Shown here: piece by piece, positions 34,171 through 44,690 of the stretch
Layout of the letters: every line of letters starts with the position of its first letter
How positions within the stretch are numbered: the first letter of the stretch is position 1
NCBI RefSeq assembly: GCF_027409185.1
Contig: NC_084462.1
Coordinates: forward strand, 26,697,577 to 26,761,576
Reading direction: 5' to 3'
DNA from: Cynocephalus volans
Lineage: Eukaryota; Chordata; Mammalia; Dermoptera; Cynocephalidae
Length of the DNA stretch: 64,000 nucleotides
Made by a program: the position numbers and the translations under genes
The notes under the pieces: generated by a model
The model's input: only the letters and a program-made list of their open reading frames with translations
What the model was told of the DNA's origin: nothing
Database searches by the model: none

Positions 34171-34398
34171 GAGAGCCACAGTTATGGAGGGCAGGGAAGA
34201 ATGGAGCCTCATCTTCACCAAGGTCCCCAGGGTGTGAGGCAGGAGCAGGCTGGAGGGGGCCAAGCTTGGGCCTGGGGGGTGAGGCAGGTTTCACAAGACA
34301 CACAGAGAGCTCTGGGGTCAGCTGGGATTTGAGGTCTATGGGGGTTGGGATCAGGGGTCCTTCTCCCTCACTCCAGGACCTGGGTGACAGGGGATAGA
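34171..34398 (+). repeat. direct duplication, copy B (partner at 31771)
   Basis: Second copy, 2.4 kb downstream of copy A and 1.6 kb upstream of the SSC4D start exon. Both copies begin AGAGCCAC and lose similarity after the GGTGRCAGGGGA block. Confidence 0.75.
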
Positions 34399-35472
34399 AT
34401 GGGGGACCTGAGGATTCCTGGAAGGTTCTCTGCAAGCTGTGCATCCCCACACTTACAGGGTGGGGACTGATCTGGCCTGGGGGTGGGGGCAGTGTCCCAG
34501 CAGCCTGAGAGGCAAGTGGCACTATGGCCAGGAGGTGGGGGAAGGCCCAGGTAACTGTGTGTCCCCAGAGCAAAGACTGGACTGTGGCTCTCCCCCTCCT
34601 CACCGTTCTCAACTCCCATCTCCCAGCTGTCCCCAGTCACAGCAGAGGGAGGACAAAAGCTGATTATTCCACTGGGGGCTGTACTGGGCCCCATGAATGG
34701 GGTATTGAAAACCCTGTGTCCTCATCCAGATAGGTTTTCATCCTCTCCCAACCAGACTGTTTGTATCCAGGATGGAGGCACAGCCAGGAAGAGATGCGGG
34801 GGATGGGCAAGGGGAAGTTCCTTCTGGGAGGGGCATCCCTGTCTCCAGGCACCTCACTTTCAATATATTCCGAACAGAACCATCCTCTCCATCACCACCT
34901 CCTGCGGTCCTCATCAAGGTGGCTAGGAGCAACCGGTTGATCCCCTCTCCTTACCCCCAAACCAGTAGAAGCCCTGTCCTGCCAATTCAGTCTCCTAGAT
35001 ATCTTTTGCCTCTGTCCTTCCCCTTGTCCCCTCATTATCTGGAATCTGGACAACTGCATCAGTCTCCAAACCAGCCCCTCATCTCTCCACACCTTCAACC
35101 ATCATCTATGCACTCAGGGTCCTGCTAAAAGTCTGCAAGGGAAGGGGATGGGGTGAGGTGAGGGGCTTCTAGGATGCTGTTTACATAGTGTGAATGTTCA
35201 CTGAGCTCTCCACTCAGGATTTATGCACTTTTTTTGTTTTTATACCTCAATCTAAAATTAAAAAAATTTTTTCAAGGGCTTCCCACCCAAAGAGCAAAGC
35301 ACCCCAAAAGGCACTTACTCTCCCAAACCTTCCTTCACCATTTTTGAATATTTGTGAACCATGGGAACTCTAATTTCCTTAACTTTTTTTTTTCTTTAAA
35401 TGGACTCATTTATTCTGATTTTAATTAACTTTTAAGGGAAACTTCATATTGTTCCAGTAAGTGGAACACCAG
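34399..35472. other. spacer upstream of SSC4D, no gene seen
   Basis: Unique sequence with a TTTTTT/AAAA-rich part at 35230-35400. No recognised element. Confidence 0.4.
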
Positions 35473-35571
35473 TGCTGGCCAGTTAGCTCAGTAGGTTAGA
35501 GTGCGGCCTTGTAACACAGTGATCAAGGTTCCATTCCCTGTACTGGCCAGCCATTCCCCACACACACAAAA
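35473..35571 (+). mobile_element. CYN SINE monomer
   Basis: GTGCTGGCCAGTTAGCTCAG, then TGTACTGGCCAGCC. Its A-tail hosts the next insertion. Confidence 0.85.
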
Positions 35572-35581
35572 AAGGAAAGCC

Positions 35582-35754
35582 AAGGCCGGCCCGTGGCTCA
35601 CTCGGTAGAGTGCGGTGCTGATAACACCAAGGCCACGGGTTCGGATCCTATATAGGGATGGCCGGTTTGCTCACTGGCTGAGCGTGGTGCTGACAACACC
35701 AAGTCAAGGGTTGAGATCCCCTTACCGGTCATCTTTTAAAAAAAAAAAAAAAAA
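35582..35754 (+). mobile_element. CYN SINE dimer inserted at the tail of a monomer
   Basis: Full dimer with a GGAAAGCC duplication (35574-35581, 35757-35764), directly downstream of the monomer at 35473. Confidence 0.9.
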
Positions 35755-35989
35755 AAGGAAAGCCGGAGTCCTTTGCCATACATAGAAGACACTGTACATA
35801 ATAAATCAATGAAAATAAAACAAAAGTTTATCTATATTTCTCTAAAATTAAGTGGGTTGCCACCAGGGGCACCAACACCACAGCCATGGGCCGGCCCTGA
35901 CACTTGGGAACTTTATTTCCAGATGTTCCAGCTGTGACTTCTTCCCCAACCCCTTGATGGGAGCATCTGAAAGACCATCCATGGGCTGG

Positions 35990-36122
35990 ATGCACAAGGA
36001 ACCAGAAATGCCAGTTGGTCCCCAACAGGATGAGAGGAGCAGAGGGTGGAGGCCGGGAGGTGGGAGCACTGCCCCGTCCCCACTCCCCCCAGCCCTGTCC
36101 TTCCTCCTCCTCCTGCCGCTGG
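35990..36122 (+). CDS. SSC4D: SSC4D coding exon 1 (start, signal peptide)
   Basis: Codes residues 1-45: [15 protein letters not shown], then [10 protein letters not shown] as signal core. Donor CTGG|GTGAGT. The ATG context is GCTGGATGC. The leader before the hydrophobic core is unusually long (about 34 residues), as I recall for human. Confidence 0.9.
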
Positions 36123-39100
36123 GTGAGTGTCCCTCCCCGGCCCTTCACCAGCCCCTGCTACTTCCTCTTTCCGACTGTCAGTTTTCCCAGCTGTAAAATT
36201 ATGGTAGGAGGTGGGACGTGAATGAGCTGGTGTCCAACGTTCTTCCCAGCTCTGACATTTGCCCAGGGTGAAAGCTAAGGATGTGAATTTGGAAAATGGA
36301 GGGCTCAGTGCTGGAGGTGAGATCTGAACGCACCAAGAGTAGCTGACCGGTGAGCTCGGTTGGTTAGAGCACAGCATTATAACACCAAGGTTATGGGTTC
36401 AGATCCCCATACCAGCCAGCTGCCAAAATAGATAAATAAATAAATAAATGTTGTGAGAGAGTGGGCATGTAGAGGACATTGGAGACAATGAAGACACTGT
36501 CTGGACTTTTCCTTTCTGGGCAAAGGAAAGAGGGTGGAGTCACCAATGGGTGTCAGGAAAGCAGATGGTATAATAGATGGTATTAAATGACCTAGGGACT
36601 ATCCCAACTTAAGAAGAAATGGAGCCTCAGTTTCTTCATCTGTAAAATGGGTACACTAGTACATGTCTCAGGGTGGTTGTAAGAATTCTATGAGGACATG
36701 TATGTGAAAGTGTCTGAGAACTGTAATACCCTGAGCACAAGGAAGGGGCTATTGTCAGGTTTTCAATTTTGCCTGCTAGGCCAGCTTCCCTTTCTCTGCC
36801 CCACCTCTCCTCTCAGGCCACGTGCGCAGACTTGTGTGGTGCAAAAGAGAGTGGCAGTCTGGGTAGTCATCTCAGCTCTACTCTGTATTTGTTGTGTAGC
36901 CTGGATCAAGTTGCCTAACCTCATTAAACCTGAAGTTGCCCTGTCTATAAAATCCTACCTAACTCATAAATTGTCCTAATGATTAACTGAGTCCACATAA
37001 AGCCATGAGCACAGACATGTAGCTGAAGCAGAGGCACTCATATAGGTAAATCTTTTGGGGGAAAATCATAATGAATCCTAAAGCCAATTTACACATTCAA
37101 GGTGGAGCTACTGAACATCTGTTGAATAACAGGCTCTGAGCAGGGAGCCCAGGGTGGACACAGAGATGAGAGAGGCATGGCTACACCACCAGGCAGAAGG
37201 CCCTGAAAGAGGCATGCACATAGTGCCCAGGGATTCAGAGGAAATAGCACTTCCAGCCAAGGGCTTCAGGAAGGCTTCCCAGAGGAGGGGGCTCCAAGTT
37301 GGGCCTTGAAGGATCGACAGGGCTGTTATGAGCAGGGTTGGCCAGAACAGATTTGAGACCTGCACACAAGACTGATAGGAGATAAGTAAGGTGAAGCTGG
37401 TCAGAAAATACTAGAAGGGTTTGTAGAGACAGTGAAACAAGCAGGTGTCTCAGGCAGATCTCTCTGGGGTGGCCTGTGGATGACTGAGAGAGGCCAAGAC
37501 GCCGATCAGGACAGTCTGGTAAAGAGGCATGGGGCTCTGGAAAAGCAGGGTTAGTGAAGTCCAAGACAAGCAGGGTGACAGTGGGTACCATGGACAGAGG
37601 GGAGACTGTGCTCCTGGGACCGGGCAGAGGGGCCCACGCTCTTCCTCACTCTTTCAGCCAGCGCCCTACAGCCTACTCCACTGCCCTTTCCAGGTAGGTG
37701 CCCCTGCCCCTCCCTTCCTCACCTTTACCTGTCCCCCAGGTACCCCAGCTGGTCAGGCAGAAGGCCTCAGGGAGTAACGACTTACCACCCCTCCTTGACT
37801 CTGGATGCCCCCACCTCAGAGGGATTGCTACAGTCTCCCCATTTTACAGAAGGGGCGGATCCTAAGGCTCCCATGCCTTCCTGGCAAAGTGGGCATCCTG
37901 TAGGTTGGGCCCTGTGATCCCCCGGGTGCCAGCTCCACCGTCTTCACAGCACTGAGGCTGGTGGGGGGCCCGAGCCGCTGCCAGGGACGCCTGGAGGTCC
38001 TGCATGGAGGCTCCTGGGGCAGCGTCTGTGATGATGACTGGGACGTGGTGGATGCCAGCGTAGTGTGTCGTCAGCTGGGCTGTGGCCTGGCATTGCCTGT
38101 GCCGCGGCCCCTCGCCTTTGGCCAGGGCCGAGGTCCCATCCTGCTGGACAACGTGGAGTGCCGCGGGCAGGAAGCTGCGCTGAGCGAGTGTGGCAGCCGG
38201 GGCTGGGGCATCCACAACTGCTTTCACTATGAAGACGTGGCCGTCCTGTGCGATGGTGAGCAGAAGTCTGCACCCCGGTATGGCAGACAGACTGCAGCAG
38301 CACTGGGGCTGTAGGCTAGATGAATGGACGGACTTTCTGGTGGGAAGGTTGTCCCATGCAGAAGACCAAGCCAGAGACTGTATCGCCTAGTGTTGGGCAA
38401 GAGCCCTAGCCTGGGTCCCAGTGGTGCTTCTAGCACTGTTTCCATGTAGAGACTGAATTGTCCCAGCAGAGCCCCCCCATTTTAAAAACCAGATGATTGG
38501 GGTCACACTGGCCACAAGGTCCACGTGGCATAGAGCTGCAGCAGAAACTCTGAGAGGTTCTCATATTGAAAGCGGTGGTTCTAGTTTTCAAGCAAATTAC
38601 CTGCAGGTCTCATGAAAACACAGATTGTGACCCCATCCCAGAGTTTCTGATTCTGCAGGTCTGGGTTGGGGCCTGAGAATTTGCATTTCTAACAGTTCCC
38701 AAAGGATGTGAACTGCTTTAAGAACTATGCTTTAGAGGAGTTCAGGGCTCTGGTGGCCCCTTCTCCTCCCATAGTTCCCAGCTTTGACCCTTTGTGTGGC
38801 CGTTAGCAGTCCATGACCTGCTCCTCACACACCCCTGTGGGTGTGAGGATGAAGAACAGAGAGATACCTGTATCCACCCTTACATCCTGCTTCCTTCCCA
38901 GAGTTCTTGCCCACGCAGCCCCCAATGAGGAAGGTGTTAACCAGTAGAACGCCCCCTACGACTCCTCAGAATGGGAAAGGTAAGCAAGGGTAATGTGGGG
39001 GACCACCTGGGTCTTAGAAGGGGAGTCTCCCACACCCTCCCCTAGGCAGAGAAGGATTACAAGTTGAAGGTTAGAGAAAGTGAGTGAGGTGGGGTGGGGG

Positions 39101-42100
39101 CTGGAGCTTAATCTAATGTAAGAGTCAGACATGCACAAGAATAATGATCATGATGTAGACAAGAAAATTGCCCCAAGGGGACAATTAAAGCAGCAAGGAG
39201 GTCAGAGGAGGAAGAGGGTCCCCTCTATCAGATCAGGGAGGGCTTCATGGAGGAAGGGTTGTGGCAGCTGCACCGTTAAAACTGCGGTTTTCACCAGGTA
39301 GTAGTAAATGAGAAAGCAAAGCATCCTACAGGGCTAGGAGACCAAGGCACAAGGAAAGGGAGGGTTGGTTCTAGGCAGGGAGTGACACATCAAAGCTGGT
39401 CTGTCCTGTGATCCCAAAAAACACCCCCAATCTGGACTGTGAGGGGGCAGTGCCCTGGGTGTAGGTGAGTGAGGAGCTCCTCCTGGGCTTTGGGTCCTGG
39501 GGCACAGTGCACCGTGGGCATGTGGAGGGGATGGGAGGCAAACCCTGTGGGAGATGCTCCCCGTCCCCGCCCCCGTCACCAGGTGAGGGCAGCGTGCGCC
39601 TGGTGGGGGGCGCAGGCCCGTGCCAAGGCCGAGTGGAGATCCTGCACGGCGGCCTGTGGGGCACTGTGTGTGACGACGACTGGGGGCTGCCGGACGCTGC
39701 TGTGGTCTGCCGCCAGCTGGGCTGCGGAGTGGCCTTGGCCGCCACCACCAACGCCTTCTTTGGCTATGGCACCGGGCACATCCTGCTGGACAACGTGCAC
39801 TGCGAAGGCAGCGAGCCCCGCCTGGCGTCCTGCCTGAGCCTGGGCTGGGGCGTGCACAACTGCGGCCACCACGAGGATGCGGGCGCATTCTGCGCAGGTG
39901 CGGGCTGGGGTGGTGGGGGCAGAGAGCGGGGCGGGGCCCTATCATGCTGGAGGAGGTGGACTGAGGCCCGGGTGAGGAACGCGTTTGGGCTACCATGGTT
40001 CTTCTCAGAGTTCCTCAAGAAGGCTCCAAAATACTTATAACATCTCAGTAACAATACTGCTATGTAACAGTACTCCACCGATACTCCAGAATTAATAGCA
40101 GTACCCTAAGAATGCTTCCAGAATTTTCCAGAAATTTCCAAGTACTCTTCATGGAATACTTCAAAGTAGCAATACCCTAGAACTGCCCCAGAGATACTCT
40201 AGCATTCCCTAATTGTAGCAAAATTACCTAGCACAGCCCTCTGTAATCCTGATGCTCTAATAATAGTATTTTCTCCCCATCTGAGCCCTCTCCAGTTAGG
40301 GAAATTTTCCCAGCAAATAGGAGTGATACAGCCAATAATGCCATTTCACATACAGACTCCACTCTACAAGATAGAAAGTGCTTGCCCAGGACTCCTAAGT
40401 CACAGCAAACCAAGGACCATCATTCTCAGTTTACAGGTGGGAAAGCTGGGGCCCAAAGAGGCAGAGCCTTACCCATGGTCACACAGTGAGCCCTGGCAGA
40501 GCCACAGCTAACTGCTGCACGGCCTTGGGCATGCCTCTTGCCTTTTCTAACCCTAGTCTATCTGTAAGATTGGGATAATGAGCCTTGCTCTGCAAGCCCC
40601 TTGGGATTATACATGGCCCTCCCTGGTGAGCAAGGCCTTCTGTGTCTCCACGTCTTAGACACATTGGGCTTCTGAGAACATTGGAGAGATGTGAAAGCAT
40701 ATCTGTGAAAGCCCTGTATCAACTGTGAAGTTGTACACCTGTGCAGCACAAGTAAATTACACCACTGTCAAAATGGGGCAGACCTCCTTTGACCACAGCT
40801 GGGGCTGAGCCCCCGGCCTTGGAAATGAAACCTGTTGTCTTCTCCAGGGAGTCCCTCCCAACCTCCCCTGATGGCCCATGGCTGGCCAGGAATCAGCAGC
40901 CTCTGACCCAGCTCCCTTCTCTCTTTTCTCCAGCCCTGGGGCCCCCAACTCTCACAGCACTACCACACTCGGCCACAAGACAGGACTGGGCCTGGCACAC
41001 AGAGCCGGCAGGTAAAGAGCCCAGCCCTCCAGGCTGGAATAGTAGGGGTAAAGGCGGGTGCCGCCGGGAACTGGGAAGGCTGTTCTGGATGCACAGGAAG
41101 GGGATCCCGACTAACAGGCCAGGGCTTTGGCCAATGGTTAAGAGGTGGGTGAGAGAATGACGAGCAGAGGGAACAAGGATAAAAGCCAGAGCTCTGAAAA
41201 GTTCAGTGAGGTGGGAGGAGGTAGCAAGAGATTTCTTGAAAACGCTGAAGTAAAATCTGGGTAGCTGCTGAGATTGGGAATTGAGAGGCCTTGTGAAGAA
41301 CTTGAGAGGAAGGTCGAATCAAGGTTAGAAGTGCATTTGGAATGAGGGCGGAAACTATCACGAGGATTGAAAGTAGCATAATGCCTGGAATTAGGGTTCG
41401 GTTCATTCCACTCGTTTCCTGGAGACCCCACCACTCGCCAGACAACATGGTGGCTCTGGTATTGAGACTGAGTGTGGTGGCACCTTTGGGAATCTCAAGA
41501 GGCGCCCTCATGCGCTGCAGCAGGATTGATAGCCTCCTCGTCCCCTTCAAACGCGCTAAATGCCCTGTTTCCGCAGCTACCGGAGTTGGTGCCCAGCCTT
41601 CCGGGGAGACGGCACTATCCACCACAGCAGCCTGGGCCGCGGGGAAGAAAAGTAAGTGGCGGAGCCCGGGTTCCGCGTGAGGTGGGAGAGGGTGGGGCCG
41701 GGGCCCAGCCAGGGAGCCGGCTTCCCAGCCCAGCCCCTCTGGCCGCGGGCTTGTGCGCCCCGCAGGCGGGCGGCTGCGGCTGGTGGGCGGCCCGGGCCCG
41801 TGCCGCGGCCGTGTGGAGGTGCTATACGCCGGGGTTTGGGGCACCGTGTGCGACGATGACTGGGACTTCGCGGACGCGCGCGTGGCCTGCCGCGAGGCGG
41901 GCTGCGGGCCCGCGCTGGGCGCCACGGGCCTCGGTCACTTCGGCTACGGCCGCGGCCCCGTGCTGCTGGACAACGTGGGCTGTGCCGGTACCGAGGCCCG
42001 CCTGAGCGACTGCTTCCACCTTGGCTGGGGCCAGCACAACTGCGGCCACCATGAGGATGCGGGCGCGCTCTGCGCAGGTGAGGCCGCGGCGTGACGGCAC

Positions 42101-43965
42101 GGAGGCGCGCCCTACGGCGGGGGCGGGGCAAGGCGAGATCTGAGGAATGGGCGGGGCCGCGCGTAGGCACGCACAACGGCGCGGGCGGGACTGAGGCTGA
42201 AGAGGAATGGGCGGGGCCGCGCGTGAAGGCTCTGCGGCACCGCAGCGGGAGCGCGGCAGGAGAGAACGCGCACTTCGCAGAGAAGTGCAGGCGGGCCGTC
42301 GATGCGCTCTGCGGCTGCGCGGCAGGGGCGGGGCCGGAAGGGAGTGCCTTCTGCAGTGGGGAGTAGGGTGGGGTCGGGGAGGGCGCGTTGTGCGGCAGTG
42401 AGGGGAGGGGTAGGAAGTGAGGTTTAAGCCCAGGCCCAGGTCATGAAAACAAAGTCTGTGATATAGTCTGTGAAGGGCGGTGCCGCTTGCTCCCTGCTGA
42501 GTCAAGGACCCGCAAAGCACTAAATAGAGGGCGTTGATCAACCTTTCCAGAGCTAGCTGTGAACTCCGGGAAGAGTCAATGCAAAGAGGGTGCTTGCGGA
42601 GTCTGGCAGAACACTGTAAAATGCCTGTGTTCATTGATTGCTGTGGAAATGGGTATCAGTCACCCTCTTTTGGTGCCCCACGCCTAGTAGGCCCTCCTAT
42701 CCCTCCCCATATCTTTGGTCTCAAAGGGCCAGGCTACACAGGATTCTGCTTAGGGCCCCGGGGTCAAAGAAGCACACCACCCGTTTCTGATCCAAGGGGC
42801 TGGAAGCAGTTCTTCAGGATCCTGTGAAGTCCTTTTGGTCCCTAGAACAGGCTTCCGTGGGGAGGGTAAGACGTGACCTAGCTCTAAAGAACATGTTCCC
42901 CAATGTAACAGCCACCTCTTTTTCTCTGTCCTTGATGAGCCAGGCCCAGAGGAGCTGGGACTACAAGTACAGCAGGACGGTTCTGAGACTACCCGTATGC
43001 CCACTCCTCGGCCTAGGGATGGTAGGTGCCCACAGACTCTGGAAAGTGAGGTAGAGGCATCAGGATAGAAGGGACTTGGATTGGGGGAAGTCACAGCCTG
43101 GGTCATGCAGCTCAGCAGATTTGCACAAGTTCCTGGAACCCTTGTCCTTTTGTGCTGGTCTCAGGCCTCATTAATAGGGGTATGGTGTTCAGAAAGGAGG
43201 TGGGCTTTAAACTAAAGCAACCTAAAGATTTCTAGAGGTGGGATCACAATAAGGGGATGGGTATCCTGTCCCGAGGAAAGCAATGAAAGAATTCAGAATT
43301 TAGCTCAGGGAGCCCGGGCAGGGGGGAGATTACGCTGACCTTCAGGGGACAGGGTAGGACATAATCACAGTATCCAAACAGCTGGCCTGGGGCTGAGGTA
43401 CTGGGATTATGATCAGAGGACCGTGGATCATTCAACAAATGTTTGCACACTTTCTTCCAGTCCTGAGTCTGGACTGATGCTCCTCCTACTTTAATCTCAT
43501 TTGTCTGTCATCATCCAGTGGCTCCCAGGGCAGTGCCGTGTCTCAGACCACCACCTTTGCCTCTTCTATCTATCCCTTACCTGGCCTAGCTTGGGAGTGG
43601 CCTATCATGGGCCAGCCCCTTCTAGCCCCGAGCCTTGTCTCCTTACAGGGCACCTACGTCTGGCCAGTGGAGCCCACCGATGTGAAGGGCGTGTAGAGCT
43701 CTTCCTTGGACAACGGTGGGGCACTATTTGTGATGATGCTTGGGACTTGCGGGCAGCTGGTGTCCTGTGCCGCCAGCTGGGCTGTGGCCAGGCCCTGGCA
43801 GCCCCTGGCGAGGCTCACTTTGGCCCAGGCAGAGGCCCTATCCTCCTGGACAATGTCAAATGTCGTGGGGATGAGAGCACCTTGCTGCTGTGTTCTCACA
43901 TCCGCTGGGATGCACACAACTGTGACCACAGCGAGGATGCCAGTGTCCTGTGCCGGCCGTCATGA
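35990..43965 (+). CDS. SSC4D: SSC4D, scavenger receptor cysteine-rich protein with four SRCR domains (10 coding exons)
   Basis: Secreted or surface protein of the group B SRCR superfamily; ligands are poorly known and a role in pattern recognition is inferred from relatives. Exons 35990-36122, 37658-37693, 37950-38255, 38902-38979, 39583-39897, 40934-41011, 41577-41651, 41766-42077, 42944-43021 and 43649-43965 join in frame to 575 aa, the length I recall for human. A hydrophobic signal core lies at 35-47 after a long MHKEPE leader. SRCR domains fall at about 57-159, 185-290, 341-445 and 471-575, each with the eight cysteines of group B. Linkers come from 75-78-nt exons. Every intron is phase 1. 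An in-frame ATG three codons upstream (35981) is an alternative start; MHKE is preferred by resemblance to human. A tract ending TTTCCAG at 35922 could be the acceptor of this exon. The non-coding first exon was not found. Confidence 0.96.
36345..36449 (+). mobile_element. CYN SINE monomer in SSC4D intron 1
   Basis: CTGACCGGTGAGCTCGGTTG, then CCAGCCAGCTGCC and (AAAT)n. Confidence 0.82.
36615..36735 (+). mobile_element. MIR fragment
   Basis: GAGCCTCAGTTTCTTCATCT, then GTAAAATGGG. A second MIR piece follows at about 36870-37010. Confidence 0.7.
37658..37693 (+). CDS. SSC4D: SSC4D coding exon 2 (36-nt microexon)
   Basis: Codes [12 protein letters not shown], joining the signal peptide to SRCR domain 1. 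Acceptor CTTTCAG|CCAGC; donor CCAG|GTAGGT. It fits phase 1 on both sides and resembles the human sequence as I recall it. Confidence 0.9.
37950..38255 (+). CDS. SSC4D: SSC4D coding exon 3 (SRCR domain 1)
   Basis: 306-nt exon for residues 57-159. [20 protein letters not shown] and [12 protein letters not shown] are followed by [19 protein letters not shown] and [13 protein letters not shown]; all eight group B cysteines are present. Acceptor TTCACAG|CACTG; donor GATG|GTGAGC. Confidence 0.96.
38560..38735. mobile_element. MER3/MER5-like hAT element in SSC4D intron 3
   Basis: AAACACAGATTGTGACCCCA, CAGAGTTTCTGATTCTGCAG and GAGAATTTGCATTTCTAAC in family order. Confidence 0.7.
38902..38979 (+). 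CDS. SSC4D: SSC4D coding exon 4 (linker)
   Basis: 78-nt exon coding [11 protein letters not shown], then [10 protein letters not shown], a Pro/Thr-rich linker between SRCR 1 and 2 suited to O-glycosylation. Acceptor TTCCCAG|AGTTC; donor AAAG|GTAAGC. Confidence 0.93.
39583..39897 (+). CDS. SSC4D: SSC4D coding exon 5 (SRCR domain 2)
   Basis: 315-nt exon, residues 185-290: [50 protein letters not shown] and [17 protein letters not shown]. Eight cysteines. Acceptor TCACCAG|GTGAGG; donor GCAG|GTGCGG. An acceptor followed by GTGAG could be mistaken for a donor. Confidence 0.95.
40934..41011 (+). CDS. SSC4D: SSC4D coding exon 6 (linker)
   Basis: 78-nt exon coding [20 protein letters not shown] and EPA, a mucin-like linker between SRCR 2 and 3. 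Acceptor TCTCCAG|CCCTG; donor GCAG|GTAAAG. Exon 5 to exon 6 is about 1 kb of intron with a MIR and no SINE. Confidence 0.92.
41577..41651 (+). CDS. SSC4D: SSC4D coding exon 7 (linker)
   Basis: 75-nt exon coding [20 protein letters not shown] and AAGKK. It follows the exon 6 linker without an SRCR between, so the spacer before domain 3 is double length. Acceptor TTCCGCAG|CTACC; donor AAAA|GTAAGT. Confidence 0.92.
41766..42077 (+). CDS. SSC4D: SSC4D coding exon 8 (SRCR domain 3)
   Basis: 312-nt exon, residues 341-445: [50 protein letters not shown] and [17 protein letters not shown]. Eight cysteines. It is much more CpG-rich than exons 3 and 10. Acceptor CCCGCAG|GCGGG; donor GCAG|GTGAGG. Confidence 0.95.
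42105..42224 (+). repeat. 60-bp tandem duplication of a GC-box segment in SSC4D intron 8
   Basis: The block GAGGAATGGGCGGGGCCGCG occurs at 42142 and again at 42202, 60 bp apart, with weaker identity across the rest of the unit. Each copy carries an Sp1-type GC box. Confidence 0.75.
42944..43021 (+). CDS. SSC4D: SSC4D coding exon 9 (linker)
   Basis: 78-nt exon coding [20 protein letters not shown] and PRPRD between SRCR 3 and 4. Acceptor GAGCCAG|GCCCA; donor GATG|GTAGGT. Confidence 0.92.
43649..43965 (+). CDS. SSC4D: SSC4D coding exon 10 (SRCR domain 4, stop)
   Basis: Codes residues 471-575: [48 protein letters not shown] and [16 protein letters not shown], ending RPS and TGA. Eight cysteines. 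As I recall it, human has LVNG where this copy has LASG. Acceptor CTTACAG|GGCAC. Confidence 0.96.
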
Positions 43966-44690
43966 CCCAGCCTGTTCTGCAGACCACCTCTTCTTTGGAG
44001 AGCCTATTGTGACCTGCCTCTCCTCCTCCAGGAAGCCCTTCTCTGGTGACTACTGCAGTTCACTTTGCCCCTCCTACCCCTTGCCTGGAAAAGATCCTGC
44101 CCAGATGGTGAGGTCCCACATCAGGGAACCTGGCTCTACCCCCATCAGCTTATTGTGTGACCTTAGCCTGTCATCAACAATTGTGGGCCCAGTTCACAAA
44201 AGCTCCCATATTCTGCTCACCAGAAAAACAGAAAACAGGGGAAAGGAAATGACTGTTAACTATTCTCTTTGGTAGGACTCCTGCTACAGCACCCCTGACC
44301 CTGCTTTCCTCCACCCAGATCCAGGAGGCTTGGGGGCTCTCTGTAAATGGGTATCTCCTCTTCCCCCAACCCATCTTGGGATCCCCAAGAGAGAAGGCAG
44401 GAGAGGCCTACAGCTCTTACTTTAGATTCCTAGGGGTTGCAGAAGAACCTGGGTCATTGCCCTGCCCTGCTCCGTGAGGGCCTGGACTCAGATGGTGCTT
44501 GGCTGGACAAGGGGCTTGGAGGGGCCAAAGCAGGGACAGTGGCCCCTCCCTGCAGCTGGAACCAGCATCTCTGATTTATGCTGCCCCCACCACAGAACTT
44601 CCACTTTGCAATAGCAAAGAACCCTGGGGGCCTGTACCCACCCATTCATAGGTGCCAAGTCAATAAAGCATTGTCCCCCCTGTCTTTTAA
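43966..44690 (+). terminator. SSC4D: SSC4D 3'UTR with AATAAA at 44662
   Basis: The stretch after the TGA is repeat-free and ends with CAATAAAGCATTG (AATAAA 44662-44667), followed by a TGTCTTTT-type GU/U-rich element. This is a plausible cleavage site near 44685 and a 3'UTR of about 0.7 kb. Confidence 0.75.

Larger units (their letters stand above)
41570..42420. promoter_or_regulatory. intragenic CpG island over SSC4D exons 7-8 and intron 8
   Basis: CpG density rises sharply here: long GCGC and CGCG runs in exon 8, then several GGGCGGGGC Sp1-type boxes in intron 8. The flanking exons are CpG-poorer. It may be an internal promoter, an enhancer or an orphan island. No TATA element or second ATG exon was seen. 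Confidence 0.65.

Noticed and set aside
41203-41925. 240-codon minus-strand open frame
   Set aside because: Also antisense to SSC4D exons 7-8; no homology recognised.
41822-42634. 270-codon minus-strand open frame
   Set aside because: Antisense shadow of the CpG-rich SSC4D exon 8 and intron 8; Arg/Pro/Ala-rich by composition with no domain.
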